Source: Succinivibrio dextrinosolvens DSM 3072 (GTDB lineage Bacteria > Pseudomonadota > Gammaproteobacteria > Enterobacterales > Succinivibrionaceae). From it: a stretch of 64,000 bases of DNA. The notes beneath the pieces are model-generated. The model had not been told where the DNA came from. It saw nothing but the letters and a program-made list of their open reading frames with translations, and ran no database searches. Positions within the stretch are counted from its first letter, which is position 1, and every line of letters starts with the position of its first letter. This document shows positions 1 to 7,393 of the stretch, piece by piece. The stretch spans positions 62,001-126,000 of the forward strand of contig NZ_FUXX01000001.1 in the NCBI RefSeq assembly GCF_900167015.1, written 5' to 3'. Both the position numbers and the translations under genes were made by a program.

Positions 1-342
1 AAGAATGGATATCTGGTTACTGACCTTACCGACGATGGTCTTGCAAAGGATCATATCCGTTATATGGTTGGCGGACATCCTTCATCAAAGCTTAATGAAA
101 GACTGTTCTTATTTGAGTTCCCTGCAACTTCAAATGCGCTGTTAAGATTCCTTGAAACTCTGGGAGATTCATATAATATTACTCTGTTCCACTTCCGTAT
201 TACCGGTCTGGAGTTCTGCTCAGTACTGTGCGGACTGGATGTTACTGATAAGGAAGAGGGCGTAAATGAGTTTATCAAGGCTATTAACTACCCTGTAGAA
301 GAGGTAACCTCAAATACAGCTTATCAGCAGCTTGTAAGGTAA
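1..342 (+). CDS. ilvA: Threonine deaminase, C-terminal part (5' end outside window)
   Basis: The window opens inside this gene; frame 1 reads through to a stop at 340-342. The visible 113 residues match the C-terminal regulatory (ACT-like) half of biosynthetic threonine dehydratase: a DDxxAKxHxRYMVGG stretch, then RLFLFEFP, ALLRFLETLG and NITLFHFR, each with a close counterpart in Escherichia coli IlvA. The enzyme makes 2-oxobutanoate from threonine for isoleucine synthesis, and this region carries the isoleucine/valine allosteric sites. The PLP-binding catalytic domain lies outside the window. Partial at the 5' end only; no sign of decay. Confidence 0.93.
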   Translation, partial: KNGYLVTDLTDDGLAKDHIRYMVGGHPSSKLNERLFLFEFPATSNALLRFLETLGDSYNITLFHFRITGLEFCSVLCGLDVTDKEEGVNEFIKAINYPVEEVTSNTAYQQLVR

Positions 343-350
343 TTATTTAT

Positions 351-785
351 ATGAAGAAGCTTATTTCACTATTTCTGATGATGTTTTCTCTGTGTTCATA
401 TGCTGCAGTTGAAGACTTCGAGGAGATTGTAGTCGGAAATAAGGCTTCTTATATAAACGAGCAGGGAGGTAAGATGGCCTCTCTGCAGATTCTTGACCCA
501 ATCATCAATCTCTCTACTACCAAGCAGTATGCTCAGTATATGATGGATACCTACCGGGGATGGGATCTGAAGGCTGTTGTTGACTTAAGAGGCTTTGCCT
601 TTAAGTATGTTGACAATGCTCCATGCTCAGGTCTGATTTCCTACTTTGACGGAAGATCATATCTTTTCTTCCAGGCCTGTGGAAACTTTGAGAAGGATGA
701 ACTTACTGCTCTTTACAGGAAGGCAAATCAGGCCTTGAAGGTAAGCGAAATTCTTAAGCTTCAATCAAGACCTAATCTGTACTGA
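351..785 (+). CDS. Small exported protein of unknown function
   Basis: 144 residues starting 8 bases after the ilvA stop, so probably transcribed with it. Residues 1-18 form a signal peptide (MKK, hydrophobic Leu/Phe/Met core, SYA cleavage site), predicting a mature periplasmic protein of about 126 residues. Two cysteines near residues 94 and 109 could form a disulfide. No family is recognised. It ends three bases before the convergent CMD-cupin gene with no clear terminator between. A weak AAGG sits inside the end of ilvA. The reading frame is probably real; function is open. Confidence 0.7.
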   Translation: MKKLISLFLMMFSLCSYAAVEDFEEIVVGNKASYINEQGGKMASLQILDPIINLSTTKQYAQYMMDTYRGWDLKAVVDLRGFAFKYVDNAPCSGLISYFDGRSYLFFQACGNFEKDELTALYRKANQALKVSEILKLQSRPNLY

Positions 786-788
786 TCC

Positions 789-1679
789 TTACTTGTTTAA
801 GGTTGCCAGTTCCTTTTCATATTCTTCATCTGAAACTGCATCCAGCCATTCGTTAGATGTGTTTTCTCCTGATACTTCTACAGCAAGGTGAGAGAAATAT
901 CCGTCAGGAGCTGCTCCGTGCCAGTGTTTTACGTTAGCAGGAATATTGATAACATCTCCAGGCAGTATTTTTACGATAGGCTTTCCTTCCTCTTTATATA
1001 AACCTACACCGGCAACGCCGATTAGAATCTGACCGCCACCTTTGGTTGCATGGTGAATATGCCAGTTATTTCTACAGGATGGTTCAAAGGTAACATTGAA
1101 GATTCCGACCTGTTCTGTGGATAAAGGTGCAAGATAACTCTTTTTGGTAAAGTATTTGGCGTAGGCTTCATTGTATTTGCCCACAGGGAAGAACATTCCC
1201 TGCTGATACTCAGCAAGTTCTGGAGGTAACTCTGAGTCTGTTTTTTCCTTTTCCTCTGTCCAGACCTCTTTTGCAAGATTGAAAGCTGCCCAGGCTTTTG
1301 GCCATCCGGCATAGAATGAGATATGAGTAATGGCTGCTGCAATCTCCTTTCTTGTTACTCCATTCTTTTTGGCATTCTCAAGATGATATTTTAAGGAGCT
1401 GTCGGTAATACCGGAAGAAACGAGCGCGACCACGGTAATGAGACTTCTGGTTTTTAGTGTTAAATCCTGATTGTTCCAGTTCTCTCCAAATAAAACATCG
1501 TCATTATAGTGTGCAAATTCAGGGGCAAACTGTCCTAATACTGTTCTTCCTGCGGTCTGTGTTACTTTTTTATTCATATTCTGATTATCTCCTTGAGGAA
1601 TTGCATAAACGTTCATGATTCCACCAAAAAGCAGTCCGACAAATAAAGTCTTTTTCATGAATGATTTTAAATTTCTCAT
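789..1679 (-). CDS. Exported carboxymuconolactone decarboxylase-cupin two-domain protein
   Basis: 296 residues. An N-terminal signal peptide (about 1-26, ending VYA) is followed by a carboxymuconolactone decarboxylase/AhpD-like helical domain (about 40-150; the usual CxxC of AhpD is absent, with ITHISFYAGWPKAW in the corresponding helix) and a C-terminal cupin (about 195-285) with metal-binding NWHIHH and a distal HWHG. CMD-cupin fusions are common in gut bacteria and are often annotated only by domain; the reaction is unknown. Last gene of a three-gene operon opposite a LysR regulator. Met8 is a possible alternative start. Export to the periplasm is inferred from the signal peptide. Confidence 0.85.
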   Translation of the reverse strand: MRNLKSFMKKTLFVGLLFGGIMNVYAIPQGDNQNMNKKVTQTAGRTVLGQFAPEFAHYNDDVLFGENWNNQDLTLKTRSLITVVALVSSGITDSSLKYHLENAKKNGVTRKEIAAAITHISFYAGWPKAWAAFNLAKEVWTEEKEKTDSELPPELAEYQQGMFFPVGKYNEAYAKYFTKKSYLAPLSTEQVGIFNVTFEPSCRNNWHIHHATKGGGQILIGVAGVGLYKEEGKPIVKILPGDVINIPANVKHWHGAAPDGYFSHLAVEVSGENTSNEWLDAVSDEEYEKELATLNK

Positions 1680-1725
1680 CTTTTATCTCTTCAGTTTAAA
1701 TTGACGTTAAGACTCTTCCTGATGA

Positions 1726-2694
1726 TTATTTTGAAAAAATATTGTCAGCAAATTCTGAAAAATCACTGAATGACTCTTTAGTTTGTGGTAATTCAGGAAG
1801 AACTAAAGGGAAATCGTGCGGCATTCCTTTATAAACCTTAAGTTCAGAATAAACATTAGCTTTATCTAGAGCTTCCTTTAGCATTACACTGTCTGAATAT
1901 AGAAGTTCATAGCTTCCTGTCTGAATCAGCATAGGAGGTAGTCCCTTAAGATCTGCATATAATGGAGACAGTCGAGGGTCCTCTGGTTTTATGCCGTTGG
2001 CATAGCTGATTTTTCCTATTTCAGCATTCAGAGGAGTATTGTCTCCCAGGACCTTATCTTTTGTACTGTTATCTTTATGAGATGGAAGTGTATTCATGGC
2101 AGTCCATGGTGATAGCAATACAAGACCACGTGGTTGAGGAATTCCCATCTCTTTTAGTTTTAGGCTGAGTACAAGTGCAAGGTTGCCACCTGCAGAATCA
2201 CCGGCAATGATGATGTTTTCTGGGGTAACTCCGTCAGCAAGTATTTTTTTGTAAACACTTACAGCATCTTCTAAAGCACTTGGATATAGATCCTTAGGGG
2301 CATGACGGTAATCAAAGGTATAGACTGTGTCTGCTTTCAAAGCATTAGCCTGAAGTAATGCAAATTTACGGTAATTGTCGTTTAAGCCAAGAATATAGCC
2401 GCCACCATGACACTGCAGTAATACCCTATTGTTGTTGTAAATGTTCTGAGTGTACTTTTCAGTTGGTACCTTATCAACGGTAAAAGATTCTCTTACCCAG
2501 CCGTTAACTGGTCTGAATTGAGGTTTTACACCTTTTTTTACAGGATGAAAGTACTGATCCATTGTTGTCTGGATGTAGTTTTGAGTTAGTTCTGATTCTC
2601 CATCGCTATATATGTTCATATCTGCAGCGTTAAGCTGTAGAGATAATGCCATCAGAACGGATAGCGTTAGAGTTTTTAACTTTAATTTTCTCAT
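1726..2694 (-). CDS. Exported alpha/beta hydrolase, hormone-sensitive lipase (family IV) type
   Basis: 322 residues. Signal peptide at about 1-23 (LQLNA). The HSL-family oxyanion motif HGGG is at 96-99, the nucleophile elbow GDSAGG gives Ser167, and a late MPHDFP supplies the probable catalytic His293. These features define the alpha/beta-hydrolase fold-3 esterases, which act on short acyl esters; the natural substrate cannot be read from sequence. A strong AGGAG precedes the start. It lies 21 bases downstream of the flavodoxin gene and 46 bases upstream of the CMD-cupin gene, on the same strand. Confidence 0.87.
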   Translation of the reverse strand: MRKLKLKTLTLSVLMALSLQLNAADMNIYSDGESELTQNYIQTTMDQYFHPVKKGVKPQFRPVNGWVRESFTVDKVPTEKYTQNIYNNNRVLLQCHGGGYILGLNDNYRKFALLQANALKADTVYTFDYRHAPKDLYPSALEDAVSVYKKILADGVTPENIIIAGDSAGGNLALVLSLKLKEMGIPQPRGLVLLSPWTAMNTLPSHKDNSTKDKVLGDNTPLNAEIGKISYANGIKPEDPRLSPLYADLKGLPPMLIQTGSYELLYSDSVMLKEALDKANVYSELKVYKGMPHDFPLVLPELPQTKESFSDFSEFADNIFSK

Positions 2695-2715
2695 TATGCT
2701 TTTCTCCTGCGAGCT

Positions 2716-3258
2716 TTAGAGCTTTTCACCAAAAGCAAATGCTTTCTGTAGAATTTCTTCGTGAGTATTTATTTCCTTAGGATTGGTAAGCCCGCCTCCT
2801 GAAAATACCCCCATAAATTTTGAATTTGGGAAACACTCAACAAATCCTTCGACTCCACTTTTTGCTCTCTGGAAAACTGTTTCTGAGTTCTCTGCTGAAG
2901 TTGTAATCAGGTAAACCTCTCTGAAATGATAGTCTCTGATATACAAAGGATTGCAGCGGTCTAAAAAGGTTTTGAGTGCACCTGACATCTCGTAGTAATA
3001 AATAGGTGTTGAAAACACCAGAGTGTCGGCATTATTCACTTTCTCTATAAGCTGCGCCATGTCATCTTTAAGAATGCATTTACCTTTTTTCTGGCATTTT
3101 AAACAGCCTATACAGAAGTCGATTTTTTTATCCTTAAGCGACAGTAATTCCACATTGTTTCCTGCAGATAACGCTCCTCGCTCAACTTCCTTAGAAATAA
3201 GCTCTGAATTGCTTCCCGCTCTTAAACTTGAAGATACAATCAGTATATTTTTTGCCAT
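2716..3258 (-). CDS. Flavodoxin-fold NAD(P)H-dependent FMN reductase with cysteine cluster
   Basis: 180 residues, cytoplasmic. The N-terminus (ILIVSSSLRAGSNSE) is the FMN phosphate loop of the NADPH-dependent FMN reductase/flavodoxin-like family, and STPIYYYEMSGALKTFLDR is the second FMN-contact region. Between them is CIGCLKCQKKGKC (Cys49, 52, 55, 61), the spacing found in iron-sulfur flavoproteins, so it may carry an Fe-S cluster as well as flavin. First gene of the operon and the one nearest the divergent LysR regulator, which suggests an inducible redox response. Substrate unknown. Confidence 0.85.
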   Translation of the reverse strand: MAKNILIVSSSLRAGSNSELISKEVERGALSAGNNVELLSLKDKKIDFCIGCLKCQKKGKCILKDDMAQLIEKVNNADTLVFSTPIYYYEMSGALKTFLDRCNPLYIRDYHFREVYLITTSAENSETVFQRAKSGVEGFVECFPNSKFMGVFSGGGLTNPKEINTHEEILQKAFAFGEKL

Positions 3259-3398
3259 AAATACCTCTGTTTTTCATTTTCTTTAGAAGTATATGAACTG
3301 ATTTTTAATTATTCCATTACTTATTTTCTATAATTAGAATTAAAAAAAATGAATAACTGCCAGATATAATCTGTGTGTTCTGTGATAAGGAAGAGAGA
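3259..3398. promoter_or_regulatory. Divergent control region between flavodoxin operon and LysR regulator
   Basis: 140 AT-rich bases between divergent starts. TATAAT boxes occur at 3329-3334 and 3365-3370 on the plus strand; the second is well placed for the LysR gene. LysR-type regulators usually bind such shared regions, repressing themselves and activating the divergent operon. The binding site itself is not defined by an obvious long palindrome. Confidence 0.5.
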
Positions 3399-4301
3399 AT
3401 GGAAAACAGAGTATTACGTTATTTTGTAGAGATGGCCAGAGTAGGTAATATGTCAAAGGCAGCATCGAATCTTCACGTGACTCAGCCAACCATGTCCCGT
3501 CAGCTTAAAGAGCTTGAGGATGAGCTTAATGTAAAGTTATTTCATCGCACAAACTACAGCATCAAGTTAACAGAAGCCGGAATTCTTTTTTTAAACAGAG
3601 CCAGAGATATACTCTCCCTGGTTGAAAAGACTAAAGCAGAATTTGCCTCTTCAGATAAAAGCCTGGATGGTAACCTGTATATAGGCTGTCCCGAGTCAGA
3701 CTCAATAAGATATATAGCTAAGACAGTAATGCTATTAAAAGAGAAAGGAGTAAACATCCGTACCCATCTTCACAGTGCCAATGCAAATGATGCTCTTGAA
3801 AGGCTTAACAAAGGTCTTGATGATCTTACTTTTACTGTTCACGATATTCGTGACAGCCGTTATAACATTATTGATCTTCCTTTATATGATCAGTGGGGCA
3901 TTCTTCTGAAAGAAAGCCATCCTCTGGCTAAAAAGAAAGCAGTAAGTCTTGCTGATATAGAAAAAGAGCCTCTTATTGTATCTAAACAGGGGTACGAACA
4001 GCTCTTCCCTCAATGGTTTTCTGAAGAGAGTTATTCAAAGCTCAATATTACAGCTACGTATAACCTTGTCTACAACGGGACTCTTTTTGTCAAAGAAGGT
4101 CTTGGAATCTGCCTTATTTTCAGCAAACTAGTCTCAACTGAGAATAATGAAGGATTAACTTTCAGACCGTTAACCGGTGTTCCAAGGGCATCTCTGAAAC
4201 TTATATGGAGAAAAAATAATCCGCTAAGTCCTCAGGCGAACGTTTTTCTGGATGCTTTTAAACGAGAATTTGTGTTAGATACAGTGGAACAGGAAGGATG
4301 A
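3399..4301 (+). CDS. LysR-family transcriptional regulator
   Basis: 300 residues from ATG 3399, chosen over an in-frame GTG at 3375 because AAGGAAGAGAG lies just upstream and MENRVLRYFVEMARVGNMSKAA is the canonical LysR start. The winged helix-turn-helix occupies about 1-60 (AASNLHVTQPTMSRQLKELE), followed by the linker helix and a two-lobe periplasmic-binding-like effector domain from about 90. It resembles the group of LysR proteins that accompany flavodoxin or carboxymuconolactone decarboxylase genes. It is divergent from such an operon here and is the likely regulator; the inducer is unknown. Confidence 0.92.
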   Translation: MENRVLRYFVEMARVGNMSKAASNLHVTQPTMSRQLKELEDELNVKLFHRTNYSIKLTEAGILFLNRARDILSLVEKTKAEFASSDKSLDGNLYIGCPESDSIRYIAKTVMLLKEKGVNIRTHLHSANANDALERLNKGLDDLTFTVHDIRDSRYNIIDLPLYDQWGILLKESHPLAKKKAVSLADIEKEPLIVSKQGYEQLFPQWFSEESYSKLNITATYNLVYNGTLFVKEGLGICLIFSKLVSTENNEGLTFRPLTGVPRASLKLIWRKNNPLSPQANVFLDAFKREFVLDTVEQEG

Positions 4302-4503
4302 TAAATTTGTCTAAAATCTAATAAATTCCTTTACTTTCAATGAGGTATTTGTCGTTGAATTATATGACAGAGGTATATAAGTATCTAAGTCACTAAATTT
4401 CAAATAAAAATCTGCCATATATCTATTAATTCTTCGCTTTTATTCTAAAGTGATGAAAAGCTTCACATTCCTGATATAAATCCAACCCCCCTTATTATCC
4501 ACC

Positions 4504-4530
4504 TTGCATAATGCAGACGTATAATATAAT
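4504..4530 (+). promoter_or_regulatory. Candidate sigma70 promoter of first ompA
   Basis: TTGCAT at 4504-4509 and two overlapping TATAAT boxes at 4520-4525 and 4525-4530 (spacers 10 and 15). The second gives a usable though short spacer and would start transcription about 30 bases before the ompA start. The rest of the 266-base gap after the LysR gene holds nothing recognised. Confidence 0.5.
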
Positions 4531-4567
4531 GACCAATTTCATGTTCATTTTTATGAAGGACTATATT

Positions 4568-5569
4568 ATGAAACTAAATGTATTGGCTGTCGCTGTTATT
4601 ACTGCTTTTGCTGTAGGTACTGCAAATGCTGCTGTTCCTGAATCATGGACAGTTGGTGGTGCAGCTGGCTGGGCTCACGGTTTTGATCATAGCTTCCCAT
4701 CTGTAGATGACGGCGAAAAGCTCAAATTTAAGGATGATGGCTATGGAATTAAGCTATACGGTGAATATAATTTCACAAACTGGTTTGGTTTAGGTCTTGG
4801 ATATAACTTCATTGGTGGTCAGAAGTTAAAAGCTACAGATGTAAATACTGGCGAAACTGACACTCAGAAGATGCATGCAAATATTGGTGAAATGTATGGC
4901 CGTTTTGCATATCCATTTGACAATAACGGATCAGATGTTTTCTTCAAGGTTGGTCCTTCCTTCAACTGGTTCAGTTCAGGAGAGACAAAATTTAAGCTAG
5001 GTGCAGTTGCCGGTATTGGTGCACAGTGGGCAATCACCCGTAACTTAGCATTACGTGGCGGTTTTGACTATTTCTACAGAGCTGCTAAAGAAGATGTACG
5101 TATCGACGAAGGCTTACTATATGTCGGCTTCCAGTACACCTTCGGTGGTCCTGCAGCTCCTGCTCCTGTACAGAAAGTTAAAGCATCTCAGACTCATACT
5201 CTAGATGCAGGTGTTCTGTTCCCATTTGACAGTGCCAAGTTATCAGCTGATGGTCAGAGTGCAGTAGCAAATGTTGTTCAGTCTGCAAACAGCATGGAGA
5301 ATCCTGAGTTTGAGGTATACGGCTATACTGATCGTATCGGTACAGATGCTTATAACCTGAAGCTTTCTGACAAGCGTGCAGATGCAGTTAGTGCCGAGCT
5401 TCAGAACAATGGTGTAACACCAAAGGTATCTGATGGTAAGGGTAAAGCAAACCCTGTAACAGGTAACAAGTGCGATGGTGTAAAGGGACGTAAGGCTTTA
5501 ATTGACTGCCTGGCACCTGATCGTCGTGTAGAGATTGTTGTTACCGGTGAAACCACTGCAACAAAGTAA
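4568..5569 (+). CDS. ompA: OmpA-family outer membrane protein, copy 1
   Basis: 333 residues from ATG 4568 (AAGGA 7 bases upstream; the longer reading from 4511 lacks a signal peptide at its start). Signal peptide about 1-21 (GTANA). Residues about 22-185 make an 8-stranded barrel with alternating aromatic strands, then a short Ala/Pro-Val hinge and a C-terminal OmpA peptidoglycan-binding domain (VLFPFDSAKL, YGYTDRIGTDAYN, LSDKRADAV). The CDGVKGRKALIDCLAPDRRVEI end reproduces the disulfide loop of E. coli OmpA. It tethers the outer membrane to peptidoglycan. A paralogue lies 640 bases downstream. Confidence 0.95.
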   Translation: MKLNVLAVAVITAFAVGTANAAVPESWTVGGAAGWAHGFDHSFPSVDDGEKLKFKDDGYGIKLYGEYNFTNWFGLGLGYNFIGGQKLKATDVNTGETDTQKMHANIGEMYGRFAYPFDNNGSDVFFKVGPSFNWFSSGETKFKLGAVAGIGAQWAITRNLALRGGFDYFYRAAKEDVRIDEGLLYVGFQYTFGGPAAPAPVQKVKASQTHTLDAGVLFPFDSAKLSADGQSAVANVVQSANSMENPEFEVYGYTDRIGTDAYNLKLSDKRADAVSAELQNNGVTPKVSDGKGKANPVTGNKCDGVKGRKALIDCLAPDRRVEIVVTGETTATK

Positions 5570-5597
5570 ATTTTAAGCAGATTTAGTTAATCTTCTG

Positions 5598-5626
5598 AAA
5601 AGCTCTGAGTAAAATCAGGGCTTTTT
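5598..5626 (+). terminator. Intrinsic terminator after first ompA
   Basis: AAAGCTCTGA and TCAGGGCTTT pair (one G-T) around a short loop and are followed by a T-rich run, just downstream of the ompA stop. Confidence 0.8.
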
Positions 5627-5700
5627 GGTTTTGAATAATGAGGTTAAAGAATAAGAAAATGCGTATTTTTCAGTATAGATATTTCTATTTTATGCCATGG

Positions 5701-5728
5701 CCAAGAACTTAATTTCTTAAGTTCTTGG
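5701..5728. repeat. Perfect 12-bp inverted repeat with 4-base loop
   Basis: CCAAGAACTTAA at 5701-5712 and TTAAGTTCTTGG at 5717-5728 flank TTTC. There is no T-run on either side, so it is not a textbook terminator; it sits between the ompA terminator and the 3' end of the small minus-strand ORF. It may stabilise a 3' end or act as an operator. Confidence 0.6.
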
Positions 5729-5743
5729 GCATGATTTTATGCT

Positions 5744-5989
5744 CTAAAAATGGAGATCATCAGCAGGATCGTTTTCCTTAAGAATCTCAACCTTTTCTAT
5801 ATATGAGTCTTCTTCTGTCCATCCTGGATTTTTTGCTATCTCTTTTAAAGCAATTTTCTTTGTTTCTTCCGAAGGAGTGTCTCCTTCTATGTCTGTGCAG
5901 GTAGATTCTTCAACGATATCTCGTGTATATGGACACCATTTAACATGACGAAATGTATAGCGTAATCTTGTTTTCAAATTTCTTTGCAT
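5744..5989 (-). CDS. Small acidic hypothetical protein
   Basis: 81 residues between the two ompA genes on the opposite strand. No signal peptide or membrane segment; the N-terminus is basic and the last 50 residues are strongly acidic with natural-looking composition (NPGWTEEDSYIEKVEIL). Two cysteines at about 19 and 31. No convincing Shine-Dalgarno precedes the ATG, and no family is recognised. It could be a genuine small cytosolic protein or a chance ORF; I favour genuine on composition alone. Confidence 0.45.
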   Translation of the reverse strand: MQRNLKTRLRYTFRHVKWCPYTRDIVEESTCTDIEGDTPSEETKKIALKEIAKNPGWTEEDSYIEKVEILKENDPADDLHF

Positions 5990-6157
5990 TGTTTTGTGGT
6001 CATTAAATTTTGATTAGTTGCATCTTTTTTACGCTTAATGTTCAAAAACGAACAAAATAAACATAAAACAGCATAAATAACGTTAATTTTGCACGTATTA
6101 CTTCACATTTTCGCAAATTGCTCCTTAGGATTTACCTTTTGATTTATTTATGAATTG

Positions 6158-6163
6158 TATAAT
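6158..6163 (+). promoter_or_regulatory. Candidate -10 box of second ompA
   Basis: TATAAT 46 bases before the start codon of the second ompA. No -35 hexamer at ideal spacing is evident. Confidence 0.4.
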
Positions 6164-6209
6164 AGGGTTGACTAAACTACTTAGTTAAAAAAACAAAAGG
6201 AATTATATT

Positions 6210-7256
6210 ATGAAACTAAATCTTTTAGCAGCTGCAGTTCTTACTGCTTTTGCATTCGGTTCAGCTAATGCTGCACTACCAGACTCTTGGACTGTTGGTG
6301 CCGCAGCTGGTTATTCATATGGCTATGATCATTCTTTTGATAATGCAACAATTAATGGCATTAGATCAAAAGACGTAATCAGCTATGACCAGGAAGGTTA
6401 TGGTGTTAAGCTATACGGTGAATATAACTTCAATAACTGGTTTGGTCTAGGTTTAGGCTATAACTATATTGGCGGTCAGGCCCTTCACTATGAAGGTGCT
6501 GATGAGAATGATCATGAAATTAAGGGCGGCTCAAGCCTTCACTTCAATATTGCAGAGTTATACGGCAGATTTGCTTATACCTATGATACCAAGGGTTCAG
6601 ACGTATTCTTCAAGATTGGTCCTACCTATACAAGAGGTTCATGGGACGGTGATTCAGACGGCCGTCTAGGTGGCGTTGCTGGTGTTGGTGTTCAGTATGC
6701 ATTTACTCCAAACTTTGCAGTTCGTGCAGGTTATGACTACTTTGTAAACACAGCTAAGCTAGAGTTAGACTCTAACGAAAGACTTGATGAGAGCCTACTA
6801 TACTTAGGCTTCCAGTATACCTTCGGTGGCGCACAGCCAGCAGCTCCTGTAGCAAAGAAGAAGGTTAAGACCACTCAGACCCACACCTTAGATGCAGGTG
6901 TTCTATTCCCATTCGACAGCTCAAAGCTATCAGCTGATGGTCAGGGTGCTGTTGCTAATGTTGTTCAGTCAGCTAACCAGCTGGAAGAAGCTGAGTTCGA
7001 AGTATACGGCTACACTGATCGTATCGGTTCAGACGCATACAACAACAAGCTATCTCAGAAGCGTGCTGATGCTGTTACCTCCGAGTTACAGAACAACGGT
7101 GTAACCGCTAAGGTTTCTGAGGGTAAGGGTAAGGCAAATCCTGTAACCGGCAACAAGTGTGATGGCGTAAAGGGCCGCAAGGCTTTAATCGACTGCTTAG
7201 CACCAGATCGTCGTGTTGAGGTTGTTGTATCAGGCTTAACTTCAGAAGTTAAGTAA
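6210..7256 (+). CDS. ompA: OmpA-family outer membrane protein, copy 2
   Basis: 348 residues, with AAAAGGAA 7 bases before ATG 6210. Signal peptide about 1-21 (GSANA), 8-stranded barrel to about residue 200, Pro/Ala/Lys hinge, and an OmpA C-terminal domain nearly identical to copy 1 including FDSSKLSADGQ, YGYTDRIGSDAYN and the CDGVKGRKALIDC disulfide loop. The barrels differ mainly in exposed-loop segments (for example around residues 45-55 and 90-105), the pattern expected of diversifying surface loops. Start context and signal peptide also match copy 1, indicating tandem duplication. It has its own terminator and probably its own promoter. Confidence 0.95.
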   Translation: MKLNLLAAAVLTAFAFGSANAALPDSWTVGAAAGYSYGYDHSFDNATINGIRSKDVISYDQEGYGVKLYGEYNFNNWFGLGLGYNYIGGQALHYEGADENDHEIKGGSSLHFNIAELYGRFAYTYDTKGSDVFFKIGPTYTRGSWDGDSDGRLGGVAGVGVQYAFTPNFAVRAGYDYFVNTAKLELDSNERLDESLLYLGFQYTFGGAQPAAPVAKKKVKTTQTHTLDAGVLFPFDSSKLSADGQGAVANVVQSANQLEEAEFEVYGYTDRIGSDAYNNKLSQKRADAVTSELQNNGVTAKVSEGKGKANPVTGNKCDGVKGRKALIDCLAPDRRVEVVVSGLTSEVK

Positions 7257-7281
7257 TAACGCTTTCTCTGAATAAACATAG

Positions 7282-7317
7282 AATCCAGTGTTCTAGTAAT
7301 AGGATGCTGGATTTTTT
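7282..7317 (+). terminator. Intrinsic terminator after second ompA
   Basis: AATCCAG (7282-7288) and CTGGATT (7307-7313) pair and run into TTTTTT. Confidence 0.75.
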
Positions 7318-7329
7318 GTCTGTTTAAAT

Positions 7330-7360
7330 AAAAAAAACAGGACAGCAAAATACTGTCCTG
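7330..7360 (-). terminator. Intrinsic terminator of asnB
   Basis: CAGGACAG (7338-7345) and CTGTCCTG (7353-7360) form a perfect 8-bp stem; the A-run at 7330-7337 becomes the U-tract on the minus strand. Confidence 0.85.
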
Positions 7361-7393
7361 CAAACGATGAGTTAGTTTCTTTTTTTCTAAAAA

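Noticed and set aside
6043-6055. GTTC/GAAC repeat before the second ompA as a LexA box
   Set aside because: Spacing and sequence fit neither the CTGT-N8-ACAG nor the Gram-positive LexA consensus.
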